Shown here piece by piece: positions 8,025-15,588 of a stretch of DNA of 23,827 bases (its first letter is position 1; the number at the start of each line of letters is the position of its first letter). The DNA lies in NCBI GenBank assembly GCA_937138955.1, contig CAKZPJ010000848.1, positions 1 through 23,827 on the forward strand, written 5' to 3'. This stretch comes from an uncultured Flammeovirgaceae bacterium (GTDB lineage Bacteria > Bacteroidota > Bacteroidia > Cytophagales > Cyclobacteriaceae). The notes beneath the pieces were generated by a model. It searched no databases, was not told the DNA's origin, and saw nothing but the letters and a program-made list of their open reading frames with translations. A program made the position numbers and the translations under genes.

Positions 8025-11000
8025 TTAAGGCACTGCTGTTTCTTTCTCTTCCGTAGCGATATAAGGAATATTATTATCCTGGATGAGCCGGTTGTAAGCT
8101 GGAATATCTTCGTTCACCAGTTGCCGAATCTCTGACTGCCGAGTTTGCCACTCGTTCATCATATCGGTAAAACGCTGCTTCTGCCCATTAGTCACGGGTG
8201 GAACCGAAGCGTCAATAGTGTTCTTCAAATGCTTTAAATGCGTATCTAGTTGGTTAGGGAAGTTAATAACGTCTTGAAAGGTCTTTTGCTCCAATTGTAC
8301 CAGCTTGCCTTCCAGTTCATCTACCGTTTCCATAATTTCTTCCCCAGCTTCCACCACTTCAGCATTAAGCTCTTCATCACCCAATCGTTCGTTCATGCTT
8401 TTTACCAACGCTCGCACGTCCTGCATCTTCCGCACCGACTGATATAAGTCTCTCACCGACTGATCTAATGTTTTCAAATGCTGCTCTTTTTCGGTCAACT
8501 GAGATTCAGTGACTGACACTCGGGGGTCCATCACTACCTCAAACGATTGGGTCAACGTATCTTCTTGGTAAGCTAATCGTACTTGATAGGTGCCCGGCAT
8601 CACGCGATAGCTTTGCATCCCCTGGAACGGCATTAGCCCCTTCACTTCCTTATAGTCGTTTTGGTAGAGATTCCACACCCACTGGTTTAGTCCAGCTTCC
8701 TTCGTTAGCTTCTCCGGTTCTTTTTCCGCCTTGCTAGTATACGCCCGAATTACTGAATCTTGCTCGTTCAGAATTTCAAGGGTTAGCGCAACCGAATCAT
8801 CTTCGGGCACTTCGCTTAAATAGTAATAAATAGCCGCTCCGTTAATCGGGTTTTCGCCTAACGCCACCGCCGTAGTGTCTCGGCTACCGTCGGTCTTATA
8901 AGTATCGCGCGGTTGAAACAAGAAAGTGCTGGCATCTTTGATATCTTCGTTGAGTTGATGCAAGGGAGTAAGATCATCTAGAATCCAGAAAGCCCGCCCC
9001 TGAGTAGCCGCTATTAAATCGTTTTGATGTACTTTCAGATCGGTAATCGGCACCACCGGAAGGTTTAATTGAAAAGGTTGCCACTGTTGTCCGCCATCAA
9101 ACGAAGCGTACAATCCGGTTTCGGTTCCGGCGTATAGCAAATCTTTTCTTTCGGGGTCTTCCCGCACCACCCGCACAAAAGCTTCCTCCTCAATTCCATT
9201 GACCAAACGAGTCCAGGAGTCACCGTAGTCGGTGGTCTTTAAGATATGGGGAGTGAAATCATTAAACTTATAGCGAGTAACTGCTAAATAAGCCGTACCT
9301 GGTTCGTGGGGCGATACTTCAATGGTGTTGATAAGAGCTTCCCCCACTCCACTCGGCGTTACGTTTTGCCAGCTTTGTCCGCCATCCTTCGTAACGTGGA
9401 CCAGTCCATCGTCGCTACCTGCCCAAAGAGTATTAGCTTCGTGAGGCGATTCCGCCAGATAGGCAATGGTATGGTACACTTCGCCACCGGCTCCCTCTTT
9501 AGTAATTGGCCCTCCTCCGTAGTCCAGCGTTGCGGTGTCTTCTTTCGTTAAGTCCGGGCTGATTTCCTTCCACTGGTTGCCTCGGTTAGAGGATTTCAAC
9601 ACTACGTTTCCCGCGTGGTAAATCACCGACGGATCGTGTTGAGAAACTAGAATAGGGGCGTTCCAATTGAAGCGGTACTTTACATCGGCGGGTTTAGAAC
9701 CCAGCCCCTGAAAAGCATAAGCCATCACATCGCGGGTTTCATTGCGATTAGCATCGTACTCTGAAATTATGCCTTGGTAGCAACCCGCGTAAATATGTTC
9801 GGGGTTATTCGGATCAAAGGCCACAAAGGCACTTTCACAGCCCCCTACCCGAGAGAAATCCTCCCAGTAAATACCATCTTTGTTGGTGCGGCTGGGAATA
9901 GCAACGGTAGAGTTATCCTGCTGACCGCCGTACACGTAGTAAGGGAACCGATTGTCCACGCTGACCCGATAAAACTGAGCGGTCGGCTGGTTTTGTTGGG
10001 TTGACCAACTTTTCCCTCCATCGGATGAAATATTGGCTCCACCATCATTCGCATTAACCATATAGTCCGGCTGGTCGGGATTGATCCACAAATCATGGTT
10101 ATCGCCGTGGGGAGTAGGTACTTGTTCAAAAGACTTTCCTCCGTCGATAGATTTCATAAACGGAGCATTGAGAACGTATACTGTGTTTTCATTGGTAGGA
10201 TGAGCGAAGACATGCATGTAGTACCAGGAACGAGCGCGTAACACGCGGCCTTCGTTAATCAGCTTCCAGGAACTTCCAGCATCGTCGGAACGATACAGAC
10301 CACCTTGCTCCGACTCAATGATAGCCCAAACCCGGTCGGGGTTGGCCGGAGAGACGGTAATCCCAATTTTTCCCATAATTGAATCCGGCAAACCAGTAGT
10401 AAGTTGCTTCCAATTTTCACCGCCATCGGTCGTTTTGTAAATTCTACTACCTTCACCACCACTACGGATTTTCCAGGGAGTACGCTGGTGATCCCAAAAA
10501 GCCGCGTAAAGTACTCGAGGATTAGTTGTATCCATACTAAGATCACAGGCTCCACTATTTTCGTCTACGTATAATACTTTTTCCCAGCTTTCTCCACCGT
10601 CTTTTGTACGGTAAACTCCTCGCTCTTCGGTAGGTGCCCATGGGCTACCCTGCGCGGCCACGTAGGCCACGTCAGAATTTTCGGGATGGATACGTACTTT
10701 AGAAATCTGCCGGGTCTTCGCTAATCCGACGTTTTCCCAGGTTCTACCTGCGTCGGTAGATTTGTATACACCATCGCCGTGGGAAGTTTTTACTCCTCTT
10801 ACTGGCGCTTCTCCCATACCTACGTAGAGTACGTTAGGGTCACTTTCACTAACCGTTACCGAACCGACTGATCCGGTTTTGAAGAATCCATCCGATACAT
10901 TTTTCCAGCTATGCCCAGCGTTAGTCGTTTTCCAGACTCCCCCACCGGTAGCTCCGAAGTAATAAACTTGAGGTTGTCCAACTACTCCGGTAGCCGTAGT

Positions 11001-11165
11001 AGAGCGTCCGCCTCTAAATGGCCCAATATTTCGCCATCGTAAAGCATCGTAGTATTTTTCATCAAACTGAACGCTGGCTTCGGTAGATTTAGATCTTTTT
11101 TGAGCGTTAATGTGGTAGATTCCTGAAAGAGAAATAGATAGGATAAGTAGTAGGCGTAGCAACAT
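8025..11165 (-). CDS. Secreted sortilin/VPS10-like Asp-box propeller protein
   Basis: The 1046-aa protein has a signal peptide (about 1-22). The N-terminal two thirds carry about eleven Asp-box motifs (S/T-x-D-G-G-x-x-W type, such as TKDGGESW, TTDGGENW, SSDGGKSW, TKDGGQSW), the hallmark of sialidase and VPS10-type beta-propellers. The region after about 740 is a beta-rich segment followed by a helical, probably coiled segment (about 880-1010) rich in Glu, Gln and Leu. Families of this build are often annotated as BNR-repeat glycosyl hydrolases, but I see no sialidase catalytic signature, so the enzyme name is not supported. There is no C-terminal sorting domain. It is alone on its strand, and a role in binding or processing extracellular polymers or peptides is inference. 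Confidence 0.9.
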   Translation of the reverse strand: MLLRLLLILSISLSGIYHINAQKRSKSTEASVQFDEKYYDALRWRNIGPFRGGRSTTATGVVGQPQVYYFGATGGGVWKTTNAGHSWKNVSDGFFKTGSVGSVTVSESDPNVLYVGMGEAPVRGVKTSHGDGVYKSTDAGRTWENVGLAKTRQISKVRIHPENSDVAYVAAQGSPWAPTEERGVYRTKDGGESWEKVLYVDENSGACDLSMDTTNPRVLYAAFWDHQRTPWKIRSGGEGSRIYKTTDGGENWKQLTTGLPDSIMGKIGITVSPANPDRVWAIIESEQGGLYRSDDAGSSWKLINEGRVLRARSWYYMHVFAHPTNENTVYVLNAPFMKSIDGGKSFEQVPTPHGDNHDLWINPDQPDYMVNANDGGANISSDGGKSWSTQQNQPTAQFYRVSVDNRFPYYVYGGQQDNSTVAIPSRTNKDGIYWEDFSRVGGCESAFVAFDPNNPEHIYAGCYQGIISEYDANRNETRDVMAYAFQGLGSKPADVKYRFNWNAPILVSQHDPSVIYHAGNVVLKSSNRGNQWKEISPDLTKEDTATLDYGGGPITKEGAGGEVYHTIAYLAESPHEANTLWAGSDDGLVHVTKDGGQSWQNVTPSGVGEALINTIEVSPHEPGTAYLAVTRYKFNDFTPHILKTTDYGDSWTRLVNGIEEEAFVRVVREDPERKDLLYAGTETGLYASFDGGQQWQPFQLNLPVVPITDLKVHQNDLIAATQGRAFWILDDLTPLHQLNEDIKDASTFLFQPRDTYKTDGSRDTTAVALGENPINGAAIYYYLSEVPEDDSVALTLEILNEQDSVIRAYTSKAEKEPEKLTKEAGLNQWVWNLYQNDYKEVKGLMPFQGMQSYRVMPGTYQVRLAYQEDTLTQSFEVVMDPRVSVTESQLTEKEQHLKTLDQSVRDLYQSVRKMQDVRALVKSMNERLGDEELNAEVVEAGEEIMETVDELEGKLVQLEQKTFQDVINFPNQLDTHLKHLKNTIDASVPPVTNGQKQRFTDMMNEWQTRQSEIRQLVNEDIPAYNRLIQDNNIPYIATEEKETAVP

Positions 11166-11239
11166 ACAAAAGAAAGGTTGGGTGTATAGAATAATCCAAT
11201 CCCAAAGTATTAGTTCTTCCCTAAATTACCAATCATTTG

Positions 11240-11647
11240 TTAGATATTGTTAGAAGACGGTTCGCCTGCTATTTCAGGATTGTACTTGATACCACCAAAT
11301 CCGTACAAGAAGAGGGTTCGCGAATATCGAAATACAAATGGTAATGACAGTAGTACCACTGCCGGAACAGTAGTAATATAAACGATCAATTCTGGGTCTC
11401 CGAAAAAGTTATAAAGAATAAACGCGGTGCCCAGCAGTATCGCCATAGTGAATGCGTAGCTGACGTACATAGCACCAAAGAAAAAACCAGGTTCTCGCTC
11501 GTACTGTTCACCACAGTGAGGACAGTTCTTGTAAGTATCCGTAAACTTAGTTGGTTTTTGAAAGAATGAATAACGAAAAATATCTCCGGTGCGGCAGCGG
11601 GGGCACTTATGATGGAGAATGGCGGATCCGACGGATTTTCTTTGCAT
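11240..11647 (-). CDS. DUF983 family zinc-ribbon membrane protein
   Basis: A 135-aa protein with two CxxC pairs (C15/C18 in KCPRC and C42/C45 in NCPHC) forming a probable zinc ribbon, then two membrane helices (about 57-80 and 88-107). This matches DUF983, often found beside cytochrome oxidase genes in Bacteroidota and alphaproteobacteria; its exact role is unknown. An in-frame ATG at 11692 would add 15 residues. I prefer ATG 11647 because family members begin shortly before the first CPRC. The start lies inside the preceding gene, giving a 41-nt out-of-frame overlap, so translation is likely coupled. It is the last gene of the leftward respiratory cluster. Confidence 0.85.
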   Translation of the reverse strand: MQRKSVGSAILHHKCPRCRTGDIFRYSFFQKPTKFTDTYKNCPHCGEQYEREPGFFFGAMYVSYAFTMAILLGTAFILYNFFGDPELIVYITTVPAVVLLSLPFVFRYSRTLFLYGFGGIKYNPEIAGEPSSNNI

Positions 11648-11879
11648 TAGCCGAACGACTTTTTTTATACCAAAAAAATGCAATAGCTCCAATCAGCAGA
11701 TACGGAGCGACAAATAAATACAAGATACCAAAATTGAGACCAGAAGCCAATGCGGTTTCACCGTAGCTCACATTGTTTTCTACCGTAGCACGACACATAG
11801 CACACTGCGCTAACAATGACTGAGCTGATCCAGCTATTAGAATAACTGCTATTGTAAGAAACTTGATAAATTGTACCAT
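11607..11879 (-). CDS. Small secreted or membrane CxxC protein of unknown function
   Basis: A 90-aa protein with an N-terminal signal-like helix (about 5-24, ending SLLAQ), a short extracytoplasmic stretch with CAMCR (C26, C29), a second helix (about 48-70) and a basic tail. The pattern of CAMCRATVENN followed by one membrane helix is one I recall from Bacteroidota oxidase neighbourhoods, but no function is known to me. The CxxC just after export could bind metal or act in thiol chemistry, which would fit oxidase assembly (inference). Its last 41 nt overlap the DUF983 gene in another frame. It follows the broken DUF420 remnant. Confidence 0.75.
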   Translation of the reverse strand: MVQFIKFLTIAVILIAGSAQSLLAQCAMCRATVENNVSYGETALASGLNFGILYLFVAPYLLIGAIAFFWYKKSRSANAKKIRRIRHSPS

Positions 11880-11921
11880 GATATTTTTAAAACGTGGTAG
11901 ACCAGTTTTCAGTTCTTTAAA

Positions 11922-12251
11922 TTAACCATAATAAGAGCTAATCATCAAGTAAACAAAGACTCTGGTTACCGATACGTACAACCAAAACTGATAGGCAAAT
12001 TTTACAATTCTAAGTGCTTATCAATTTTTCGCTAATAGCGTAGTGAAGTGCTAACAAAATTAGTGGTACTACTACAATAGCCAGATCAATATGAGAAAGC
12101 AGAATAATCATATAAACGATTCTCATAAAACCAAAATCCGCTAGCTCTGTCGCCGAAGCCGCCTCATAATCATCTTTAGTAGAATCAGCTACTCCGTGAT
12201 AAATCACTCAGGAAGTGATAACAATACTCCCAACGCAAAAGCTACTTACAT
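11922..12251 (-). pseudogene. DUF420 pseudogene, C-terminal part
   Basis: Read on the minus strand this stretch matches the intact DUF420 protein encoded at 12348-12890, but in several frames. FALGV is encoded at 12225-12242. The 17 nt to the next matching motif (VIYH, from 12207) should be 18, so a base is lost, and TGA (12208-12210) precedes VIYH in its frame. The next stretch (12013-12207) carries ISHI-like, VVVPLILLALHYAIS. It is followed by another frame break near 12010-12020 and TAG at 12010-12012. The tail then resumes as RIVKFAYQFWLYVSVT and YLMISSYY, stopping with TAA at 11922-11924. A further in-frame TAA lies at 12246-12248. Homology fades beyond about 12251. It is clearly non-functional as written. 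Confidence 0.88.
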
Positions 12252-12347
12252 TACGAGGGGCACAGTAGGTTATGCTTCGGGAAAAGAGTTGGAAGAAACC
12301 AAAGTCAAAATACAAACGTTATCTGGGGAAATTAATGACTAATATCA

Positions 12348-12890
12348 ATGAGTGTCAAAACCCAATCGTATCCTACGCTCCTCACCAATCGTCGGGCGAT
12401 CAATATACTATCCATCGCCATTCCGGTAGCCGTTGCCCTGCTGATCGGCATTCGGCAGAAAGTACCGCTCGGCGAATGGACTACTGCTTTACCACATGCG
12501 ATTGGTATTATTAATGCAGCTACCTCGTTACTACTCATTGCCGCGGTAGTGGCCATCAAGCAGCAGAAGGTAGAATTGCACCGCAAGCTAATGACAACCA
12601 CTTTTGCACTGGGGGTTATTTTCTTGGTAACCTACATTGTTTATCATATTTCTAATCCTTCCACAGCCTACGGTGGTGAAGGAGCTATACGATATCTTTA
12701 CTATTTTCTACTGATTTCGCATATATTACTATCTATTGTAGTGGTACGCTACGTGCTATTAGCCATGTACTACGCGCTTAATAATCAGTTTAGCGAACAT
12801 CGGAGGATTGTTAAGTTAGCGTTTCCTATTTGGCTCTACGTATCCGTCACTGGCGTAGCGGTATACCTAATGATTAGCCCGTATTATTGA
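12348..12890 (+). CDS. DUF420 family membrane protein (CtaM-like), intact, reversed
   Basis: The 180-aa protein has five predicted membrane helices and the conserved family histidines (H50 in ALPH, H78 in LHR, H100 in VYH, H125 in ISH) and ends in LMISPYY. DUF420 includes Bacillus YozB/CtaM, needed for maturation of heme-copper oxidases, so a role in oxidase assembly is the best guess. It is the only plus-strand gene inside the respiratory cluster and sits between the two halves of a minus-strand DUF420 pseudogene. N-terminal similarity to that pseudogene is only moderate (by eye about 40%), so it is a diverged paralogue rather than a fresh copy. No TTTG-type promoter is visible just upstream. 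ATG 12348 is the start. Confidence 0.88.
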   Translation: MSVKTQSYPTLLTNRRAINILSIAIPVAVALLIGIRQKVPLGEWTTALPHAIGIINAATSLLLIAAVVAIKQQKVELHRKLMTTTFALGVIFLVTYIVYHISNPSTAYGGEGAIRYLYYFLLISHILLSIVVVRYVLLAMYYALNNQFSEHRRIVKLAFPIWLYVSVTGVAVYLMISPYY

Positions 12891-12941
12891 TTGAATGCTG
12901 GATAGTATCCGGTATGGTGGTGCGCTATATCTGCTACCCGT

Positions 12942-13127
12942 TTAATAGATATCGATAGAAGTAGCCGAGTTTAACGCAGCATTCAGATGAGGAAGAAAAT
13001 ATACCCACTCCCCTTCTACTTGCATTTTAGTAGAGGAAAAAAGTAGTAGGGCTACTACTAACGGAATAGCGACTGAAAGCACTCCAATAATGATAAGATA
13101 ACGGTTATCCTGCGCGGTCTTCGGCAT
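12942..13127 (-). pseudogene. DUF420 pseudogene, N-terminal part
   Basis: A 61-codon frame beginning MPKTAQDNRY and running to HLNAALNSATSI (codon 58, ending at 12954) matches the N-terminus of DUF420 proteins, including the LPH histidine H47. Homology then stops abruptly and the frame ends three codons later. The continuation lies about 700 bp away at 11922-12251, with the intact reversed paralogue in between. About 10-30 codons of the original middle appear to be missing. The start overlaps the end of the upstream Sco-like gene by 23 nt, the tight spacing of an original operon member, so this was once the resident DUF420 gene. Confidence 0.85.
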
Positions 13128-13767
13128 GATCCTCGTTGGTATTGGTACTGTATTCTAAAACTCGAATCTCGGCGATAAGTCGGTCTACTTCGGCGGGGTC
13201 AGTTCCTTGGTAGTAGCCTCGTATCTGTCCCAGCCGATCTACCAGCACAAATGTTTCGTATAAAGGAATATCAGTTCGGGGCAATACTAACTCGCACTGA
13301 AGAAATGAGGGGTACTGACGCTCAGTTCCTTCCAGTAACAACCAATTAAGCTGACTAGGTTGGTACTTCTCGGATACTACTGTCAATGAAGGTGAATCCG
13401 GACTGGCAATTAAAATAATCTGCGGTGGGGCCTGGTTTTCTAAAACTCCTTGCACGCGAGCCAACTCTTCCAGTATGTTTACGCAAGTGTATTCGCAATC
13501 AGTTGGAAGCACGTATACTATCTGCACAGCATCAATAAATTGATGAGATGGAGGCTGAAGTTGGGGGTCAGCTACATCTGATGTCAACAGTGGTTTCACC
13601 CGATGGGCTGCCTGACTAGACTTGCAAGCTGTAAGTGAGTCAATACCATTCTCGTAGAAGACAGGAACGGCGTAGTGACTAGTGCTGAACAACTCAAAGA
13701 AGAGTATAAAAAAAATCGGTATTGCCAGCAGGATGATTAGCAAACCGATTTTCCGAGTTTTTTGCAT
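13105..13767 (-). CDS. Sco1/SenC-like protein lacking the usual copper-ligand histidine
   Basis: The 220-aa protein has an N-terminal membrane anchor (about 7-26) and a thioredoxin-like domain. The Sco CxxxC is present (C91, C95 in DCEYTC), and the C-terminal GYYQGTDPAEVDRLI matches Sco proteins of Bacteroidota. In family members a histidine just before the strand FVLVD completes the Cu site. Here the segment reads TDIPLYETFVLVD with no histidine, Tyr170 being nearest, and none lies between residues 76 and 213. Sco proteins load copper into CuA of subunit II, so this one may be a thiol reductase or a decaying copy. It follows subunit IV and overlaps the DUF420 pseudogene by 23 nt. Confidence 0.82.
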   Translation of the reverse strand: MQKTRKIGLLIILLAIPIFFILFFELFSTSHYAVPVFYENGIDSLTACKSSQAAHRVKPLLTSDVADPQLQPPSHQFIDAVQIVYVLPTDCEYTCVNILEELARVQGVLENQAPPQIILIASPDSPSLTVVSEKYQPSQLNWLLLEGTERQYPSFLQCELVLPRTDIPLYETFVLVDRLGQIRGYYQGTDPAEVDRLIAEIRVLEYSTNTNEDHAEDRAG

Positions 13768-13814
13768 AAGTTTCTGGTCTAGGCAGTATAGACCAAGTAT
13801 TTATTGATATTGTT

Positions 13815-14144
13815 TTAGAATTTCAGTTCGAAGACAGAGGAACCTTCAGCTAGCAGCGCAATAACCAACCAAATTACAAAGATCGTTGGAATAGCAATTG
13901 ACCAAATAAGCGTTTTAACTTCGCCTTTGAGGTGCATAAATTCCGCTACAATGTAAAATGCTTTTACCAACGTAAGGGCTACAAATGTAAAATATAAGAG
14001 TGGCCCTCGGGGAAGAATGTACGCTAGAGCAAATTCTATAGCTGTTACAATAGCCAGAATTCCGGCAATGCGCCATAACTGATTAATTTTCTTTTGATCT
14101 TTCGGTTGAACATTAACCGTAGTAGCTTCATCTAATTGTGCCAT
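13815..14144 (-). CDS. Cytochrome c oxidase subunit IV
   Basis: A 109-aa protein with three membrane helices (about 26-44, 48-69, 79-99). The conserved prokaryotic subunit IV pattern KAFYIVAEFMHLKGE at 61-75 is clear. This small subunit packs at the periphery of heme-copper oxidases and aids stability. It is placed directly after the second subunit III gene (20-nt gap) and before the Sco-like gene, as usual in Bacteroidota oxidase operons. Confidence 0.9.
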   Translation of the reverse strand: MAQLDEATTVNVQPKDQKKINQLWRIAGILAIVTAIEFALAYILPRGPLLYFTFVALTLVKAFYIVAEFMHLKGEVKTLIWSIAIPTIFVIWLVIALLAEGSSVFELKF

Positions 14145-14164
14145 GAGTTATTGAATCAGTGTTG

Positions 14165-14917
14165 TCAAATCAGGTAAAAGAAAGTAAATACAAATACCCA
14201 CACTAGGTCCACAAAGTGCCAGTATAATCCAACTTTTTCTACCATTTCGTAGTGGCCTCGGCGCTCAAAAACTCCTACGGTAGCTTGATAGAAGATTAGA
14301 AAGTTAAGCATTACTCCACTAAATACATGGAACCCGTGAAAGCCCGTAATAAAGAAAAATAAGTCGGCAAATAGTGGGGGGCCGTATTGGTTTTGAGTAA
14401 GATTGGCTCCGTAGAATATAGAACCATCGGGCATCATACCGCCCTCATCGGTTCCATGAATAAAGTGCGACCATTCCCATGCTTGACAACCCAAAAAAGC
14501 AACTCCGCCCACAAGTGTCCACAACATCCATTTGGTTACATCCTTTTTATCCATCCGGTGCCCAGCCTCAACTGCTAACACCATAGTAACGCTGCTTAAA
14601 ATCAGAATAAATGTCATGATACCCACAAAAACCAGTGGGAGAGACACTCCGTGTAGCAGTGGCACTGCATCGAAGACTTTCTCTGGAATGGGCCAGTACT
14701 CTTGAGAAAAAACAAAATCTTCTACTTCACCTTTATACGCAGGCCAAGCATAGCGAATCATTCCGTAGGAAATAAGCAGCGATGAAAAAGTGAACGCATC
14801 AGATAACAAGAAGAACCACATCATAAGCTTGCCGTAGCTGGCTTTCAGAGGAGCCATTCCGCCGTTCCAGACGCTACCTGTGGTTGTTTCTTCTACCGAT
14901 GTTGTAGTAGTTGACAT
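14165..14917 (-). CDS. Cytochrome c oxidase subunit III (long form)
   Basis: The 250-aa polytopic protein carries the subunit III landmarks: helix from about 30 with MMWFFLLSDAFTF, E147 in CQAWEWSHF, GFHGFHVFSG at 192-201 and YWHFVDLVWVFVF at 232-244. It has an insertion of about 30 residues between helices (about 154-182) absent from the neighbouring shorter subunit III. The subunit keeps the oxygen and proton pathway of subunit I active. It lies 52 nt after the shorter gene, forming the tandem pair common in this phylum. Confidence 0.93.
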   Translation of the reverse strand: MSTTTTSVEETTTGSVWNGGMAPLKASYGKLMMWFFLLSDAFTFSSLLISYGMIRYAWPAYKGEVEDFVFSQEYWPIPEKVFDAVPLLHGVSLPLVFVGIMTFILILSSVTMVLAVEAGHRMDKKDVTKWMLWTLVGGVAFLGCQAWEWSHFIHGTDEGGMMPDGSIFYGANLTQNQYGPPLFADLFFFITGFHGFHVFSGVMLNFLIFYQATVGVFERRGHYEMVEKVGLYWHFVDLVWVFVFTFFYLI

Positions 14918-14969
14918 AAGTTTATAGTTGATTCAGAAATGAAATCCGTATAATGATTGTACTTGCTAG

Positions 14970-15578
14970 TTAACGATTGAGCAGCAAAAATAGAAATAAA
15001 TACAGCCAAAGTCCATCTAAAAAATGCCAATAGGTTACACACATCTCCATAGCATCCATTTGCTTGCTGTGTACCTTATAGCGAAAAGCTTTCACCACTA
15101 TTACAATCAAGAAAATTAAAGCACTTACAATATGTACTCCGTGGACTCCGCTTAACACATACACAAACGAACCAGCTGGGTTTCCAACAAAGAATACTTC
15201 CATGTTTACTAATGCTTCCCAAGCCATAAACTGCCCTACCAAAAAGGCTACGCCTAAGCCTAACGTAACAAGTAAAGCTACGCGAAGCTGAGCAATCTGA
15301 TCGCGCTTGGCAGCAATGTACGCCCAATGCATGGTAATGCTGCTTGCGAAGATTATTCCTGCAGTTGTCCAGAATAACGGTGGTAGCTCAAAATCTAACC
15401 AGTTTCCCTCGGAGCGCCGCACAATGTAAGCACTAGTGAAAGCCGCAAAAATCATTACTACCGTTACGATAAATAACCAAAGCGCAAATTTCTGCGGATG
15501 CATGGATAAGATCGGCTGTGGCTCTTCACGTAAACTAATCTGATCTATTTCTTTTTCTATATCTAATGACTTTTCCAT
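14970..15578 (-). CDS. Cytochrome c oxidase subunit III (short form)
   Basis: The 202-aa protein has five membrane helices and the same motifs as its neighbour: W119-x-E121 region (FMAWEAL), GVHGVHIVSA at 144-153 and YWHFLDGLWLYL at 183-194. It starts 10 nt after the stop of ctaB. Two adjacent, clearly diverged subunit III genes suggest an old duplication in which both copies are kept, rather than a recent one. Which of the two sits in the complex cannot be told from the sequence. Confidence 0.92.
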   Translation of the reverse strand: MEKSLDIEKEIDQISLREEPQPILSMHPQKFALWLFIVTVVMIFAAFTSAYIVRRSEGNWLDFELPPLFWTTAGIIFASSITMHWAYIAAKRDQIAQLRVALLVTLGLGVAFLVGQFMAWEALVNMEVFFVGNPAGSFVYVLSGVHGVHIVSALIFLIVIVVKAFRYKVHSKQMDAMEMCVTYWHFLDGLWLYLFLFLLLNR

Positions 15579-15588
15579 CCTTCTTCCC

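Noticed and set aside
8025..11165. A sialidase or glycosyl hydrolase
   Set aside because: Asp-boxes are structural and no sialidase catalytic signature was seen, so the enzyme name is not supported.
12010..12207. A 65-codon minus-strand ORF as a separate small membrane protein
   Set aside because: It starts at an internal GTG right after a TGA and matches the middle of DUF420. Matching sequence continues in other frames on both sides, so it is a pseudogene fragment.
12252..12953. An insertion sequence between the DUF420 halves
   Set aside because: No transposase, no terminal inverted repeats and no convincing target duplication; the only gene is DUF420.
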